Assembly (NCBI RefSeq): GCF_013240295.1
Contig: NZ_JABETK010000001.1
Location: 620,001 to 684,000 of the forward strand
Origin: Neoaquamicrobium sediminum
GTDB lineage: Bacteria > Pseudomonadota > Alphaproteobacteria > Rhizobiales > Rhizobiaceae
DNA: 64,000 nt
Reading direction: 5' to 3'
Positions 1-9,011 of this stretch are shown in pieces. The notes under the pieces are model-generated. The model saw nothing but the letters and a program-made list of their open reading frames with translations, ran no database searches and had not been told where the DNA came from. Every line of letters begins with the position of its first letter. The stretch's first letter is position 1. A program made the position numbers and the translations under genes.

Positions 1-490
1 GCGGATCGAGCCCGCCACGTCCCGCGCCTATAAGGAGTATGCGGGCTCCTATCGTGATGATGCTTACCGCTACGCCCGTCGCGATCAGCGCCAGAAATGG
101 CCACGCAGGGAGCCGCAGGTCGAATGTCGCCTCGCCGCTCGCATAGGCACCAGCCACACGAGACGACATCTTCCAGAAAAGCAGGATCGCGAACGCCCAG
201 AGGATGGTCCATGCAACGAAGTCGCAGATCCGCCTCACGCGCGACGGCATCATTTCCACGAATAGGTCAACTTTGATGTGAGACCCGCGATAACCGACGC
301 TGGCGAAGCCCCACATGATCGCGGCCCCGATCAGGAACCTCGAAATGTCGAACGCATCAGGCACGGGCAAAGCAAACACATAGCGTCCGATCGAAGAGAG
401 GACGATCAGCACCGTGACGATGGCAAGAAGTCCGCCGGCGATCTTCTCGATGCCGAGCGTAAATCGACCAAGGAAGTGGAAGAAGTTCAT
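1..490 (-). CDS. dctQ: TRAP transporter small permease (DctQ family), 3' end cut by the window edge
   Basis: Reading from the ATG at 490 gives about 163 residues with no stop before the left edge. It has four hydrophobic segments, starting with the stretch after IEKIAGG and including the typical RFLIGAAIMWGFASVGYRGSHIKVDLF region of DctQ proteins (residues about 45-72). In this family DctQ pairs with the large permease DctM in the inner membrane to drive Na+-dependent solute uptake from a DctP binding protein. The DctP gene lies just upstream in the same direction, and DctM is expected off the left edge. The gene is nearly complete, as DctQ proteins usually have 160-190 residues. The substrate cannot be told. 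Confidence 0.85.
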   Translation of the reverse strand, partial: MNFFHFLGRFTLGIEKIAGGLLAIVTVLIVLSSIGRYVFALPVPDAFDISRFLIGAAIMWGFASVGYRGSHIKVDLFVEMMPSRVRRICDFVAWTILWAFAILLFWKMSSRVAGAYASGEATFDLRLPAWPFLALIATGVAVSIITIGARILLIGAGRGGLDP

Positions 491-511
491 GAGTGAAGCC
501 ATGCCAAGGGC

Positions 512-542
512 AAGGCGGCACGAGGGGTTCTCGTGCCGCCTT
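512..542 (-). terminator. Strong hairpin between dctP and dctQ
   Basis: Perfect 13-bp inverted repeat (arms 512-524 and 530-542) with a 5-base loop, in the 60-bp gap between dctP and dctQ. No T-run follows on the minus-strand transcript. It probably acts as an mRNA-stabilising or attenuating element that keeps the binding protein more abundant than the permease, rather than as a full terminator. Confidence 0.6.
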
Positions 543-550
543 TGTGCCGA

Positions 551-1573
551 TCACTCATAAAACGCGTCGTTGCGCTTCAGCGCTTCCACATAGGACTCGT
601 AGATTGCGTCCGGGTCCGCCCCCTTTGCCGTTACGTCCGCGCGCCATGCCTCTATCAGAGGTTTCGAGGCTTCGCGCCACAACTGGACTTCCTCGTCGGT
701 CGGCTTGTAGAGCGTGTGCTCGCTGGAATCGATCATCTTCTGACGCCCGGAGTACTCGTTGTCGGCCCACCCGATCGAAAACTTCTCCGACCAGTCTGCA
801 GTGCAGTGGTCGTCAATGACCTTGCGGTTCTCCTCGCTCATGCCCTCATAGGTCGCCTTGTTAAGAAGCAACATCTGGGACGACAGATAGAATGGCATAT
901 CGAGATGATATTTCGTCGCCTGGTCGATGCCGAAGATATAGATGGAGTTCCAGGGGAACGTCATGGCATCGGCCGTGCCCTTGGTGATCGCCTCGCGGGC
1001 TTCCGGCGCCGGAACCTGCACGCTGGCACCACCCAGCTGGCTGATGAAGCGCGCCATCGTGGCGTGGGCCGGGCGAATATTCTTGCCCCTGATGTCCTCC
1101 GGCACCTTGATCGGCTCCTTGGAATGAAGCGTGCCGGGATCGTGCGGATTGATCAGACAGAACTTGACGTCCGCCATCTCGGTTTCAGCGATCGGCGCAT
1201 ACCATTCATGCAGCGCCTTTGCGCCGGACTTGGCATTGGTGGCGTGGAACGGAATCTCCGCCAGGCTGTAGATCGGGAAGCGGCCAGCCTGATAACCGGG
1301 GTTGACGTAAGAAATGTCTGCTATGCCGTCGCGCGCCATATCGTAGTGATCAGGTGCCGCGCCAAGCTGGCTCGCCGGGAATATCGTAACGTCGACGCGG
1401 CCCTCGGAAGCCTGCTTGATCGACTCGATCCAGGGCTCAATGCCAAGAGCCTGGACCGGATGTGTTGGTGGCAGCCAGTGGGCGAGCCTCAGCTCTACCT
1501 CTGCTGCGGCAGCCGGGATGGCCGTCGATGCAAGCAAGGTGGCGGCAACAGCCGCTGCAATCGTAAACTTCAT
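551..1573 (-). CDS. dctP: TRAP transporter substrate-binding protein (DctP family)
   Basis: A 340-residue protein with a clear Sec signal peptide (residues 1-23, ending in an AAAA stretch) and the DctP fold: LRLAHWLPPTHPV near the N-terminus, a GAAPDHYDMARDGIADISYV block and a DAMTFPWNSIY block near residue 195. Family role: the periplasmic receptor delivers an organic acid or similar solute to DctQM. The start is supported by GGGAGGAG about 6 bases upstream. It belongs to a minus-strand operon that runs from the GntR gene at 6663. The conserved Arg that binds carboxylates is plausibly in the EAREAITKG region, but I cannot assign it, so the ligand is unknown. Confidence 0.9.
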   Translation of the reverse strand: MKFTIAAAVAATLLASTAIPAAAAEVELRLAHWLPPTHPVQALGIEPWIESIKQASEGRVDVTIFPASQLGAAPDHYDMARDGIADISYVNPGYQAGRFPIYSLAEIPFHATNAKSGAKALHEWYAPIAETEMADVKFCLINPHDPGTLHSKEPIKVPEDIRGKNIRPAHATMARFISQLGGASVQVPAPEAREAITKGTADAMTFPWNSIYIFGIDQATKYHLDMPFYLSSQMLLLNKATYEGMSEENRKVIDDHCTADWSEKFSIGWADNEYSGRQKMIDSSEHTLYKPTDEEVQLWREASKPLIEAWRADVTAKGADPDAIYESYVEALKRNDAFYE

Positions 1574-1639
1574 GATCTCCTCCCATTGGTCGCTTCGCGA
1601 CTATGTGTGCGATCGTCACTGAAGCGGAAGGAGATTGTT

Positions 1640-1659
1640 ATTGAATAGAACTATACAAT
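1640..1659. promoter_or_regulatory. Imperfect 20-bp dyad upstream of dctP
   Basis: ATTGAATAG / CTATACAAT half-sites share 8 of 9 bases around a 2-base centre, in the 196-bp gap between the PfpI gene and dctP. The AT-rich palindrome in GC-rich DNA resembles GntR/FCD operators and could give dctP its own regulated promoter. No clear -10/-35 pair was identified. Confidence 0.4.
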
Positions 1660-1769
1660 CAAGCGGAAACTCCAGCGCCTGATCGCGGCGAAAATAGACG
1701 GGCAGCTCCCTTCGAGCTGGAAGTTACAGGTGGGGCGAAGCCATGCCTCCGCCCCACCTGCTCACAGTA

Positions 1770-2357
1770 TCAGCTATGGGTAATCTTGGTGCCCAGCACT
1801 TTCAGGCACTCGCGCATGAATGCGGCAAGGCCAGTCCAGCCCTTCGCCGAGACCATATTGCCATCGACATGGGCTTCCGTCGGCCCGACGTCGACATAGA
1901 TTCCGCCAACGGCAGTTACTTCGGGTTCACACGCGCCAAGTCCGGCAACCTTCCTGCCCTTCAACACGCCCGGCACTGCCATGAGAATCTGGACGCCGTG
2001 GCAGATCGTGAAGATCGGCTTGCCGGTCTCGTGGAAGTGGCGAACCATATCCTGAATCCGCTTGTCGGTGCGGATGTATTCGGGGCCTCGTCCGCCGGCC
2101 GCGTAGACAGCGTCGTAATCCTCGACCTTCACCTCCGCGAACGTCTTGTTGATGTCGGCATAGTGACCGAGCTTCTCGGTGTAGGTCTGGTCACCTTCGA
2201 AATCGTGCAGCGAGGTCTTGATGCGGTCGCCGGCCTTCTTGTCGGGGCAGACGACATGGACGGTATGGCCGACGGCCTCCATGCCCTGTTGAAACACGTA
2301 AATCTCATACTCCTCGGTGAATTCACCGGTGAGCATGAGTATCTTCTTGCCGCTCAT
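1770..2357 (-). CDS. DJ-1/PfpI family protein
   Basis: A 195-residue, single-domain protein of the DJ-1/PfpI class I glutamine amidotransferase-like superfamily. The nucleophile elbow is visible as FTICHGVQIL (Cys near residue 120) and the acidic partner region as AAGGRGPEYIR. Members are glyoxalases/deglycases, intracellular proteases, chaperones or isonitrile hydratases, so the activity cannot be fixed from sequence. The ATG has a good AAGGAG site. It lies between an ABC sugar-binding protein gene and a TRAP binding protein gene in one transcript, suggesting a role in handling a reactive carbonyl intermediate of the imported compound (inference). Confidence 0.85.
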   Translation of the reverse strand: MSGKKILMLTGEFTEEYEIYVFQQGMEAVGHTVHVVCPDKKAGDRIKTSLHDFEGDQTYTEKLGHYADINKTFAEVKVEDYDAVYAAGGRGPEYIRTDKRIQDMVRHFHETGKPIFTICHGVQILMAVPGVLKGRKVAGLGACEPEVTAVGGIYVDVGPTEAHVDGNMVSAKGWTGLAAFMRECLKVLGTKITHS

Positions 2358-2422
2358 CGTGGCTCTCCTTGTCGTGGTCGTTGAACGGCGACGCCCGAAA
2401 CGGTCCGGGCGCCGCCCGATTG

Positions 2423-3391
2423 TCAGAACGGGGAATCGGGGAAGTAGAACTGATCCGCGTTTTCCGGCGTGATCAACGGTGCATCAAGCAGGAAGGAACC
2501 GCGCATCGGAGCCTGACCAGCGAACTGCCCGGCGGTCATGTAGATCGCCGATTTGATCATCGACGGCGGATACGGTGTAGAGATCGGCGTGCGCTCGTTG
2601 CCTTCCTTCACCATCTCGATGACCTGCTTCATGCCGTTGCCGCCGAGCGCATATTTGATGTCCTCGCGTCCAGCCTGATCGACCGCCTCGATGACGCCCA
2701 GCAGCATGTCGTCGTCGTTCGCCCACACGGCATCGATCTTCGGATACTTGGCCAGGTAGTCCTGCATCAGCGTGAAGGCCTCGTCCTGGTTCCAGTTCGC
2801 ATATTGGATGTCGAGAATCTTGATGTTGGTTTCCGCGATAACATCCGAAAAGCCCTTGATGCGCTCATCGTCGATGACGGTCGGAATGCCGCGCAGAACC
2901 ACGATCTCACCCTCGCCGCCCAGCTTGTCGGAAAGCCAGCGGGCCGTGTTCGCTCCCACCGCTATGTTGTCACCGGCCACGTAAAGGTCCTGGATCGACG
3001 GATCGGTCAGCCCACGGTCCACAACCGCGATGAAGGTTCCCTTCGATTTGACCTGCTCAACCGGCCCGGTCAGCTCCTCCGAGGTGAATGGCAGGATGAC
3101 GAGCGCGTTGAGGTCGCGGGTCGCCGAGAGATCTTCGAGAGCGGAAACCTGCGCCGTTGCCGAAGATGCCGTGGAAAGGACCACGTCGATATTGGGGAAT
3201 GCCGCCTCGATCTCCTTCTCAGCCTGTTCGGCGTGATAGACGACACCGCCGGTCCAGCCGTGGGTCGCCGCCGGGATCGACACGGCTATCGTGATGTCCC
3301 GCTCCTGCGCGCCCGCCGATCCCACCGACATGGCGCAGGCCATGGCGATACCGGATACGAACATTCCTGCCTTGATCATGATGGATTTCAT
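2423..3391 (-). CDS. Sugar ABC transporter periplasmic binding protein (RbsB-like)
   Basis: A 322-residue protein with a signal peptide (residues 1-28, cleaved near SAGAQE) and a type I periplasmic binding fold of the LacI/RbsB family: an N-terminal ITIAVSIPAATHGWTGGV segment, a hinge near LVILPFTSEE, and VDAVWANDDDMLLGVIEA in the second lobe. It should capture a sugar, polyol or similar solute for the permease and ATPase encoded just upstream. The start is supported by GGAGGAG. Ligand unknown. Confidence 0.9.
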   Translation of the reverse strand: MKSIMIKAGMFVSGIAMACAMSVGSAGAQERDITIAVSIPAATHGWTGGVVYHAEQAEKEIEAAFPNIDVVLSTASSATAQVSALEDLSATRDLNALVILPFTSEELTGPVEQVKSKGTFIAVVDRGLTDPSIQDLYVAGDNIAVGANTARWLSDKLGGEGEIVVLRGIPTVIDDERIKGFSDVIAETNIKILDIQYANWNQDEAFTLMQDYLAKYPKIDAVWANDDDMLLGVIEAVDQAGREDIKYALGGNGMKQVIEMVKEGNERTPISTPYPPSMIKSAIYMTAGQFAGQAPMRGSFLLDAPLITPENADQFYFPDSPF

Positions 3392-3427
3392 TTTCTTCTC
3401 CTCCGTTGAAGTCTTTTGCCGCCGCCT

Positions 3428-4422
3428 TCAGCGGCTGCTGGTGAAGCGATGCGCCAGCATGGCAATGATGATGATTGCGCCCTGCACGCGGCGACGAGGT
3501 ATTCGGAAACCATGTCCGACAGGACCATCACGTTGGCGATCACCTCGAGAATGAGCGCGCCTGCGACGGTGCCCCAGATGCGTCCTCGACCGCCGCGCAG
3601 GAGCGTACCGCCGATGACGACGGCGGTAATGACCTGCAATTCCCAGAGCTGACCGGTCGTCGGCGTCGCTGCGCCGAGGCGCGGCACGTAGCAGATTGCC
3701 GCGACAGCCACGCACAGTCCCTGGATGACGTAGGCTATGGTGCGCACGCCGCCGACGTTGACGCCCGAGAAGCGCGCAACCTCCGCATTTGAACCCACCG
3801 ACGTCAGGCGGCGCCCATATTTGGTGCGATAGAGCAGGAATGCGCCCAACAGCACGACGGCCAGCGTGATGAGCACCGGATAGGGGATGCCCATGAAATT
3901 GCCGAAATAGACGGGCCGATAGGCCTCGCGCAGGCTGCGGTCGATCGGCAGTGAGCCGCCATCGGTCATGAACGTGATGAAGGCGCGAAAGATGCCCATC
4001 GTACCGAGCGTGACGATAAACGGTTCTATGCGCCCGACAGTGACGATCAGCCCGTTGAAAAGGCCGCAAAGAGCGCCGACAACGAGGGCTACGCCCGCCC
4101 CCATGACGATCGCCCAGCCGCCATAGGACGGCGCCAGTCCGTTCATCGTCATGATCATGATGCCCGTGACGAACGCCATCATCGAGCCGACCGAGAGATC
4201 GAGGCCGCCCGAAGAGATGACGAAAGTGGCGCCCACGGCGATGATCGCGATGAATGCGCTGCGCGTGATGACATTGATGAGATTGGCGGAAGACGTGAAG
4301 TTGGAGTTTATCAGCGCACCCAGGATCACGATCACCGCGAGCGCGATGAACGGCGCGAGATCGGCCCAGCGAATGCGGCGGCGTTCGTCAGCGGTCGCGA
4401 CGGTTGCGGTCGCTGTGGTCAT
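3428..4422 (-). CDS. Sugar ABC transporter permease (RbsC-like), frameshifted near 3487
   Basis: RbsC/BPD_transp_2 inner-membrane permease with about eight hydrophobic segments and the signature GGLDLSVGSMMAF near residue 80. The start at 4422 is favoured over a longer reading from 4527 because GGGAGGG precedes it and the longer form would lie deep in the ATPase gene. At 3487-3488 one base appears to be missing. The reading frame runs on into a basic nonsense tail, while the neighbouring frame gives the expected C-terminus (VQGAIIIIAMLAHRFTSSR) and a stop at 3428. Its start overlaps the ATPase gene by 35 bases. Likely functional if the break is a sequencing error. Confidence 0.8.
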
Positions 4423-5980
4423 GTGATCCCTCCCAGGTGCTGCCATGACCGCCGGTCGTCGCGGCATAGACAACGTTCTCTTCATTGATCTCGTCACCTG
4501 AAAGTTCGGCGACGATCCTCCCTGCACGCATCACCAGAACCCGATCGGCGAGACCGACCAGCTCCTGCATTTCCGACGAGATGACGATGCAGGCCTTGCC
4601 GGCCCTCACCATCCTGTCGATGAAGTCGTAGATCTGGCTCTTGTTGCCGATGTCGATGCCGCGCGTCGGCTCATCGATGATGACGACAGACGGGTCGGTC
4701 ATCATCACCTTGGCTAGGAGCAGCTTCTGCTGGTTTCCGCCCGACAGCTTGCCGGCGTCCGACGCGAGCGACCCGACGCGGATGTCGTAATCGGCCACCG
4801 CCTTGCGCAGGGCCGCCATCTCCCTGCCACGGTCCAGAACCGCGCCGGGGTTGACGCTCTCAAGGGCCTGCAAGGTCAGGTTCGGCGCCAGCTTCTCGTC
4901 TAGAAGCAGGCCTTTGCCCTTGCGGTCCTCGGTGAGATAGACAAGCCCTGCGTCCATCATCGCCCCAACGGAGCGATGCGTCATCTCGCGGCCATTCACC
5001 ACGACGCTGACCGCCTGCGACTGGCGAAGCCCCATCAACCCTTCAACGAGTTCCGTGCGACCCGAACCGATCATGCCGCCCAGCCCAAGCACCTCCCCAG
5101 GCCGCACGAAGAACGAAGCTTGCTGCGCGTGGTGGTCCACCTGCAGTTCGGTGACCGAGAGCAACGGCACGGCCGTACTCGCCTGGCGCTTGGCAGGATA
5201 AAGCATGTTGAGTTCACGGCCGACCATCAGTTCGGCCATCTGGCGCTGGCTGAGGTCGGCTGCCGGCCAGGTGCCGATCATGCGGCCATCACGCAGGACC
5301 GTAATCCGGTCCGCCAACATCTCGACCTCTTCGAGACGGTGGGAGATGTAGAGAACCGCCACACCGTGATCGCGAAGGCCGCGCACGATATCGAGCAGCG
5401 CCTCCACTTCGTCGTTCGCCAGGACAGCCGTCGGCTCGTCGAAGATGATGACCTTACGCTCGTCCAGCAGGGCGCGGGCGATCTGCACGAGTTGCCGCTG
5501 CGCCAAGGGAAGGTCGCCAACCCGGTCGCCCGGCCGAGCGACTGAGCCTACCCGCTCAAGCAACTGCGCAGTGACACGGTTCATCGCGCGATCGTCGACC
5601 ATCCAGCCGCGACTGAGTTCGCGCCCGAGAAAAAGGTTCTGCGCCACCGTCAGGTCGGGAGCGAGCAGGATTTCCTGATGAACGAGGACTATGCCGGCAT
5701 CCTCGGCATCGACCGCGTCGATGAAGGATGCCGACTGTCCATCCATCGCGATACGTCCCGCGGTCGGCTGGACATGGCCGGACAGGAGCTTCATCAGCGT
5801 GGATTTGCCGGCGCCGTTCTCGCCGATGATCGCATGGACCTCGCCGGCGCGGATCTCGAGGGTGACGTCGGACAGTACGTTCACGGCCCCGTAGGCCTTG
5901 CCCAGGCCCTCGGCGCGCAACGTTACCGCAGGCGGCGCCGGCTGGCCCGCCACGCGATCGGGTTGCGGTAACGCGCTCAT
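4388..5980 (-). CDS. Sugar ABC transporter ATP-binding protein (RbsA-like, two ATPase domains)
   Basis: A 530-residue tandem ATPase. Domain 1 has Walker A GENGAGKST (about residues 54-62), Walker B VIIFDEPTAVL and an H-loop ISHR. Domain 2 has a degenerate P-loop (MIGSGRTEL), the LSGGNQQK signature and VVIIDEPTRGID. This asymmetry is normal for the RbsA/MglA/XylG class, which powers pentose and polyol importers. It overlaps the regulator gene upstream by an ATGA motif and the permease downstream by 35 bases, so the operon is translationally coupled. Confidence 0.92.
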   Translation of the reverse strand: MSALPQPDRVAGQPAPPAVTLRAEGLGKAYGAVNVLSDVTLEIRAGEVHAIIGENGAGKSTLMKLLSGHVQPTAGRIAMDGQSASFIDAVDAEDAGIVLVHQEILLAPDLTVAQNLFLGRELSRGWMVDDRAMNRVTAQLLERVGSVARPGDRVGDLPLAQRQLVQIARALLDERKVIIFDEPTAVLANDEVEALLDIVRGLRDHGVAVLYISHRLEEVEMLADRITVLRDGRMIGTWPAADLSQRQMAELMVGRELNMLYPAKRQASTAVPLLSVTELQVDHHAQQASFFVRPGEVLGLGGMIGSGRTELVEGLMGLRQSQAVSVVVNGREMTHRSVGAMMDAGLVYLTEDRKGKGLLLDEKLAPNLTLQALESVNPGAVLDRGREMAALRKAVADYDIRVGSLASDAGKLSGGNQQKLLLAKVMMTDPSVVIIDEPTRGIDIGNKSQIYDFIDRMVRAGKACIVISSEMQELVGLADRVLVMRAGRIVAELSGDEINEENVVYAATTGGHGSTWEGSHDHSDRNRRDR

Positions 5981-6663
5981 TCGAATGCCGAAAGGAGCCT
6001 GTCGCGCGAACGCTCGATGTGTTCGTGCATGGCCTTGAACGCCGCGTCGGGATCGCCGGCCCGGAACGCCGCGAGCAGGCGCTCGTGCTCCTCGAGCGCT
6101 TCCTGGGTCACGCGGGTATGGAACATCAGCCTGAAGATGTGCAGGTGCACATGCTGGTTGAACAGCGTGCTACGGATCACCTCATTGCCGGCGATCTTCA
6201 TGATGTCGTCGTGAAAATGGGCATCGGCGCGCGCAAAGCGCGAATAGCGGGTATTGCGGTCCACCGGCGCCGCGCCATGTCCCATGTCAGCTGCCGAATT
6301 CTCCAGCAGGGCGAGTGCTTCCGCAGACATATTGTGGACAGCAAGCCGCGCCGCCTCTGGCTCCAGCAGCAGCCGGAAGACGTAGAGGTCCTCGAACTGC
6401 TTGCGCGTCCACTGGGGTGCGGCGCTGTAGCCGATGAGATGCTCCTTGCGAACGAGGCCTTCGCGCTCAAGACGACTCAGAGCCTCACGAACCGGGGTCT
6501 GCGACACGCCAAGCTCACGTGCCAGAACATCTATGGGGATGCGCGCGCCCGGCGCGATCTCCAGCGACATGAGCCGGTGGTAGATGCCGTCGTAGACGCC
6601 CTCGACCACGCTGCTCGGCCTGAGACTTGCAGGCTTGTTTTCCCGTTCGGCTGCGAATGCCAC
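5977..6663 (-). CDS. GntR family transcriptional regulator (FadR/FCD subfamily)
   Basis: A 228-residue protein. The N-terminal winged helix (about residues 20-85) contains LARELGVSQTPVREALSRLEREGLV, typical of GntR. The C-terminal FCD domain carries metal-binding-type residues (D..FH and H...H in ADAHFHDDI and EHIERS). It starts with GTG, preceded by GGGAGA. It is the first gene of the importer operon and diverges from the dehydrogenase operon, so it probably controls both through the palindrome at 6736-6747. FCD regulators typically sense the pathway substrate or an organic acid. Confidence 0.9.
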   Translation of the reverse strand: MAFAAERENKPASLRPSSVVEGVYDGIYHRLMSLEIAPGARIPIDVLARELGVSQTPVREALSRLEREGLVRKEHLIGYSAAPQWTRKQFEDLYVFRLLLEPEAARLAVHNMSAEALALLENSAADMGHGAAPVDRNTRYSRFARADAHFHDDIMKIAGNEVIRSTLFNQHVHLHIFRLMFHTRVTQEALEEHERLLAAFRAGDPDAAFKAMHEHIERSRDRLLSAFE

Positions 6664-6735
6664 GTGGGCTCTCCCGAATGTCCTGTTGACATGGGCGAAG
6701 GTGTTGCAGATAAGCTATCCGATGTCAAATACAAT

Positions 6736-6747
6736 ATCGTATACGAT
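6736..6747. promoter_or_regulatory. Perfect 12-bp palindrome, likely GntR/FCD operator
   Basis: ATCGTATACGAT is a perfect palindrome in the 101-bp divergent region between the GntR gene and the Ldh_2 gene, 17 bases before the Ldh_2 start. The GT-n-AC core fits the GT...AC pattern of FadR-subfamily operators. The surroundings are AT-rich, as expected of overlapping divergent promoters. Confidence 0.6.
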
Positions 6748-6764
6748 CTGATATAGGATTTTAG

Positions 6765-7769
6765 GTGAGAGCTTCGGCAGATCAGCTTCGGCAGATAGCG
6801 GTGGCATCGCTGGAACAACGCGGCGCGCCACGTCACAACGCCCAGCTTCAGGCCGAACTGCTGGTTGAAGCTGAGCTGCGGGGACTGTCTTCTCATGGCC
6901 TCCAAAGGCTGCCGACACTGCTGAAGCGCATTGAACGGGGACTGGCCGATCCCCGCGCCAGCGGCATTTGCCAGTGGCAGCGGCCAGCGCTGGTCAACAT
7001 CGATGGCGAGCGCGGGCTTGGGCCTGTCGTGATGATGACCGCGATGAACGAACTGGCCTCTGCAGTGAGTTCCTGCGGGATCGTGATTGCAGCGATCCGC
7101 AACACCAACCACCTCGGCATGCTCGCCTACTACGCAGAGGCCGCCGCGATGGCAGGTCGCATCGGCATCGTCATGTCGACGAGCGAAGCCCTGGTGCACC
7201 CCCATGGCGGCACCAAGGCGATGCTGGGCACCAACCCGATTGCCATCGGCATTCCCACCGACGCCAAGCCCTTCGTGCTCGATCTTGCCACCAGCATCGT
7301 TTCGATGGGCAGGATTCACAGTCACGCGCTGCGCAACGAGCCGATCCCGGTGGGCTGGGCAGTCGACGCGACGGGTCGCCCGACGACCGATCCCGATGCT
7401 GCCAAGCTGGGCGCGATCGCGCCTTTCGGCGGCCCAAAAGGCTATGGGCTGGGCCTCGCCATCGAGCTTCTTGTAGCCACGCTGGCCGGCTCCGAAATGG
7501 CCCCGGATGTTCGCGGCACCTTGGACGACACCGACCCCGCAACCAAAGGCGACGTGTTGATCCTGATCGATCCGGCAGCCGGCGCGGGCAGCACGGCAGC
7601 GCTTACCTGCTATCTCGAAAGCCTGCGCTCCTCATGCCCCGCCGAACCTGGCCGCCCCGTTGCCATTCCCGGTGACGGCTCGCGTACGCGCCGCGCCGAA
7701 GCGCTGTCCGCGGGCGTCGAGGTGCCGGATGCGCTTTTCCACAAATTGTCGGCTCTCGCGGCCGCGTAA
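6765..7769 (+). CDS. Ldh_2 (malate/L-lactate dehydrogenase-like) family oxidoreductase
   Basis: A 334-residue NAD(P)-dependent dehydrogenase of the Ldh_2 family, which oxidises or reduces 2-hydroxy/2-oxo acids (malate, ureidoglycolate, 2,3-diketogulonate, sulfolactate). Key motifs are present: LSSHGLQRL near residue 42, IRNTNHLGMLAYY near residue 115 with the family's catalytic His, HGGTKAMLGTNPIAI and GPKGYGLGLAIELL. It starts with GTG 6 bases after AGGA. It is the first gene of the plus-strand operon facing the importer operon. The exact substrate is unknown. Confidence 0.88.
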   Translation: MRASADQLRQIAVASLEQRGAPRHNAQLQAELLVEAELRGLSSHGLQRLPTLLKRIERGLADPRASGICQWQRPALVNIDGERGLGPVVMMTAMNELASAVSSCGIVIAAIRNTNHLGMLAYYAEAAAMAGRIGIVMSTSEALVHPHGGTKAMLGTNPIAIGIPTDAKPFVLDLATSIVSMGRIHSHALRNEPIPVGWAVDATGRPTTDPDAAKLGAIAPFGGPKGYGLGLAIELLVATLAGSEMAPDVRGTLDDTDPATKGDVLILIDPAAGAGSTAALTCYLESLRSSCPAEPGRPVAIPGDGSRTRRAEALSAGVEVPDALFHKLSALAAA

Positions 7770-7793
7770 GTCTCTAGAGGAGGAAACGGCAGA

Positions 7794-8991
7794 ATGAACT
7801 TTTTGGGACTATCAGGGCCCGCGGGAACTGGTCTTCGGGTCGGGCCAGCGGTACTCGCTGGGCCGTGTGGCCAGCAGGCTCGGAGGCCGCGCACTGGTCG
7901 TGACGGATGCACGGCTAGCAGCGGACGCGGAGTTTGCATCAACGGTAGAACAGCTGGAGAAGGCCGGACTTGCGGTGCGGGTCGACGATACGACCCTGCC
8001 CGACGTTCCAGTCGATTCCGCTGTGGCAAGTGCTGCCGCAGCTCGCGATTTCGCCCCTGACGTGGTCGTCGGCTTCGGCGGAGGCTCGTGCCTCGACATG
8101 GCAAAATGCGTTGCCGTTCTGCTCACCCACGGCGGCAGGCCACAGGACTATTACGGCGAGTACAATGTTCCGGGTCCGGTCATGCCGATCATCGCATTGC
8201 CGACGACAGCCGGTACCGGATCGGAGGTCACGCCGGTGGCGGTTCTCTCGGACGCGGAGCGCAGCCTCAAGGTCGGTATCTCCAGCCCGCACATCATTCC
8301 CACCGCCTCGATCTGCGATCCCGATTTGACGCTCACCTGCCCTCCTGGCTTGACCGCTGTCGCCGGCGCGGATGCGTTGACCCACGCCATCGAGGCCTTC
8401 ACAGCCATACGGCGCGACCCAGTGGCCGGCATCGCGCAAGAGCGTGTTTTCATCGGCAAGAACGCCTTCTCCGATCACTTCGCACTACGTGCGATATCGC
8501 TTCTCTGGCAGGGGCTCGAGGCCGCCTACAAAGACGGCTCGAACACCCGCGCGCGTGAAAAGGTGATGATGGGGGCAACGTTCGCCGGTCTTGCCTTCGG
8601 TGTCGCGGGCACGGCCGCCGCACATGCGATACAGTACCCGGTAGGTGCGCTCACCCATACCGCGCACGGCGCGGGTGTCGCCTGCCTGATGCCCTATGTG
8701 ATGCGCTGGAACGCGCCGCAAATCTCGGGAGAGCTGGCGGAGATCGCCGGTGCCACGGGACTGGATGGGGCTGATGAGGTGATCCCCGCCGTTGCCGCGC
8801 TGTTTTCAAGGTTGGGCATCGCGCCCACGCTGCGCGAGCTGGGCCTTGACGAAAACCGCCTCGACTGGGTCGCCGAACAGAGCTGCGGAATTGCCCGGCT
8901 GGTCCAGAACAACCCTCGTCCCCTGCCGCTGCCCGACATGCGCAGGCTGGTTGCCGCCGCTTACAGCGGCGATGTCTTGCAGCTCGCCTGA
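7794..8991 (+). CDS. Iron-containing alcohol dehydrogenase, frameshift at the 5' end
   Basis: Group III Fe-ADH (about 398 residues when repaired). It shows the nucleotide-binding GGGSCLDMAK motif, PTTAGTGSE, and iron ligands in DALTHAIEAF and in HAIQYPVGALTHTAHG. An AGGAGG site precedes ATG 7794, but a run of five T at 7800-7804 puts that ATG out of frame. With one T fewer it joins FWDYQGPRELVFGSGQRYSLGRV, the usual Fe-ADH N-terminus. The uninterrupted frame otherwise opens only at 7867. Together with the aldehyde dehydrogenase downstream it resembles a 4-hydroxybutyrate to succinate pathway, but the substrate is not proven. Confidence 0.85.
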
Positions 8992-9011
8992 TATCTGAAG
9001 GAAACCCATCC

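Noticed and set aside
3388-3490. Programmed frameshift in the RbsC-like permease
   Set aside because: No slippery heptamer or pseudoknot is evident, and similar breaks occur in unrelated genes across the window.
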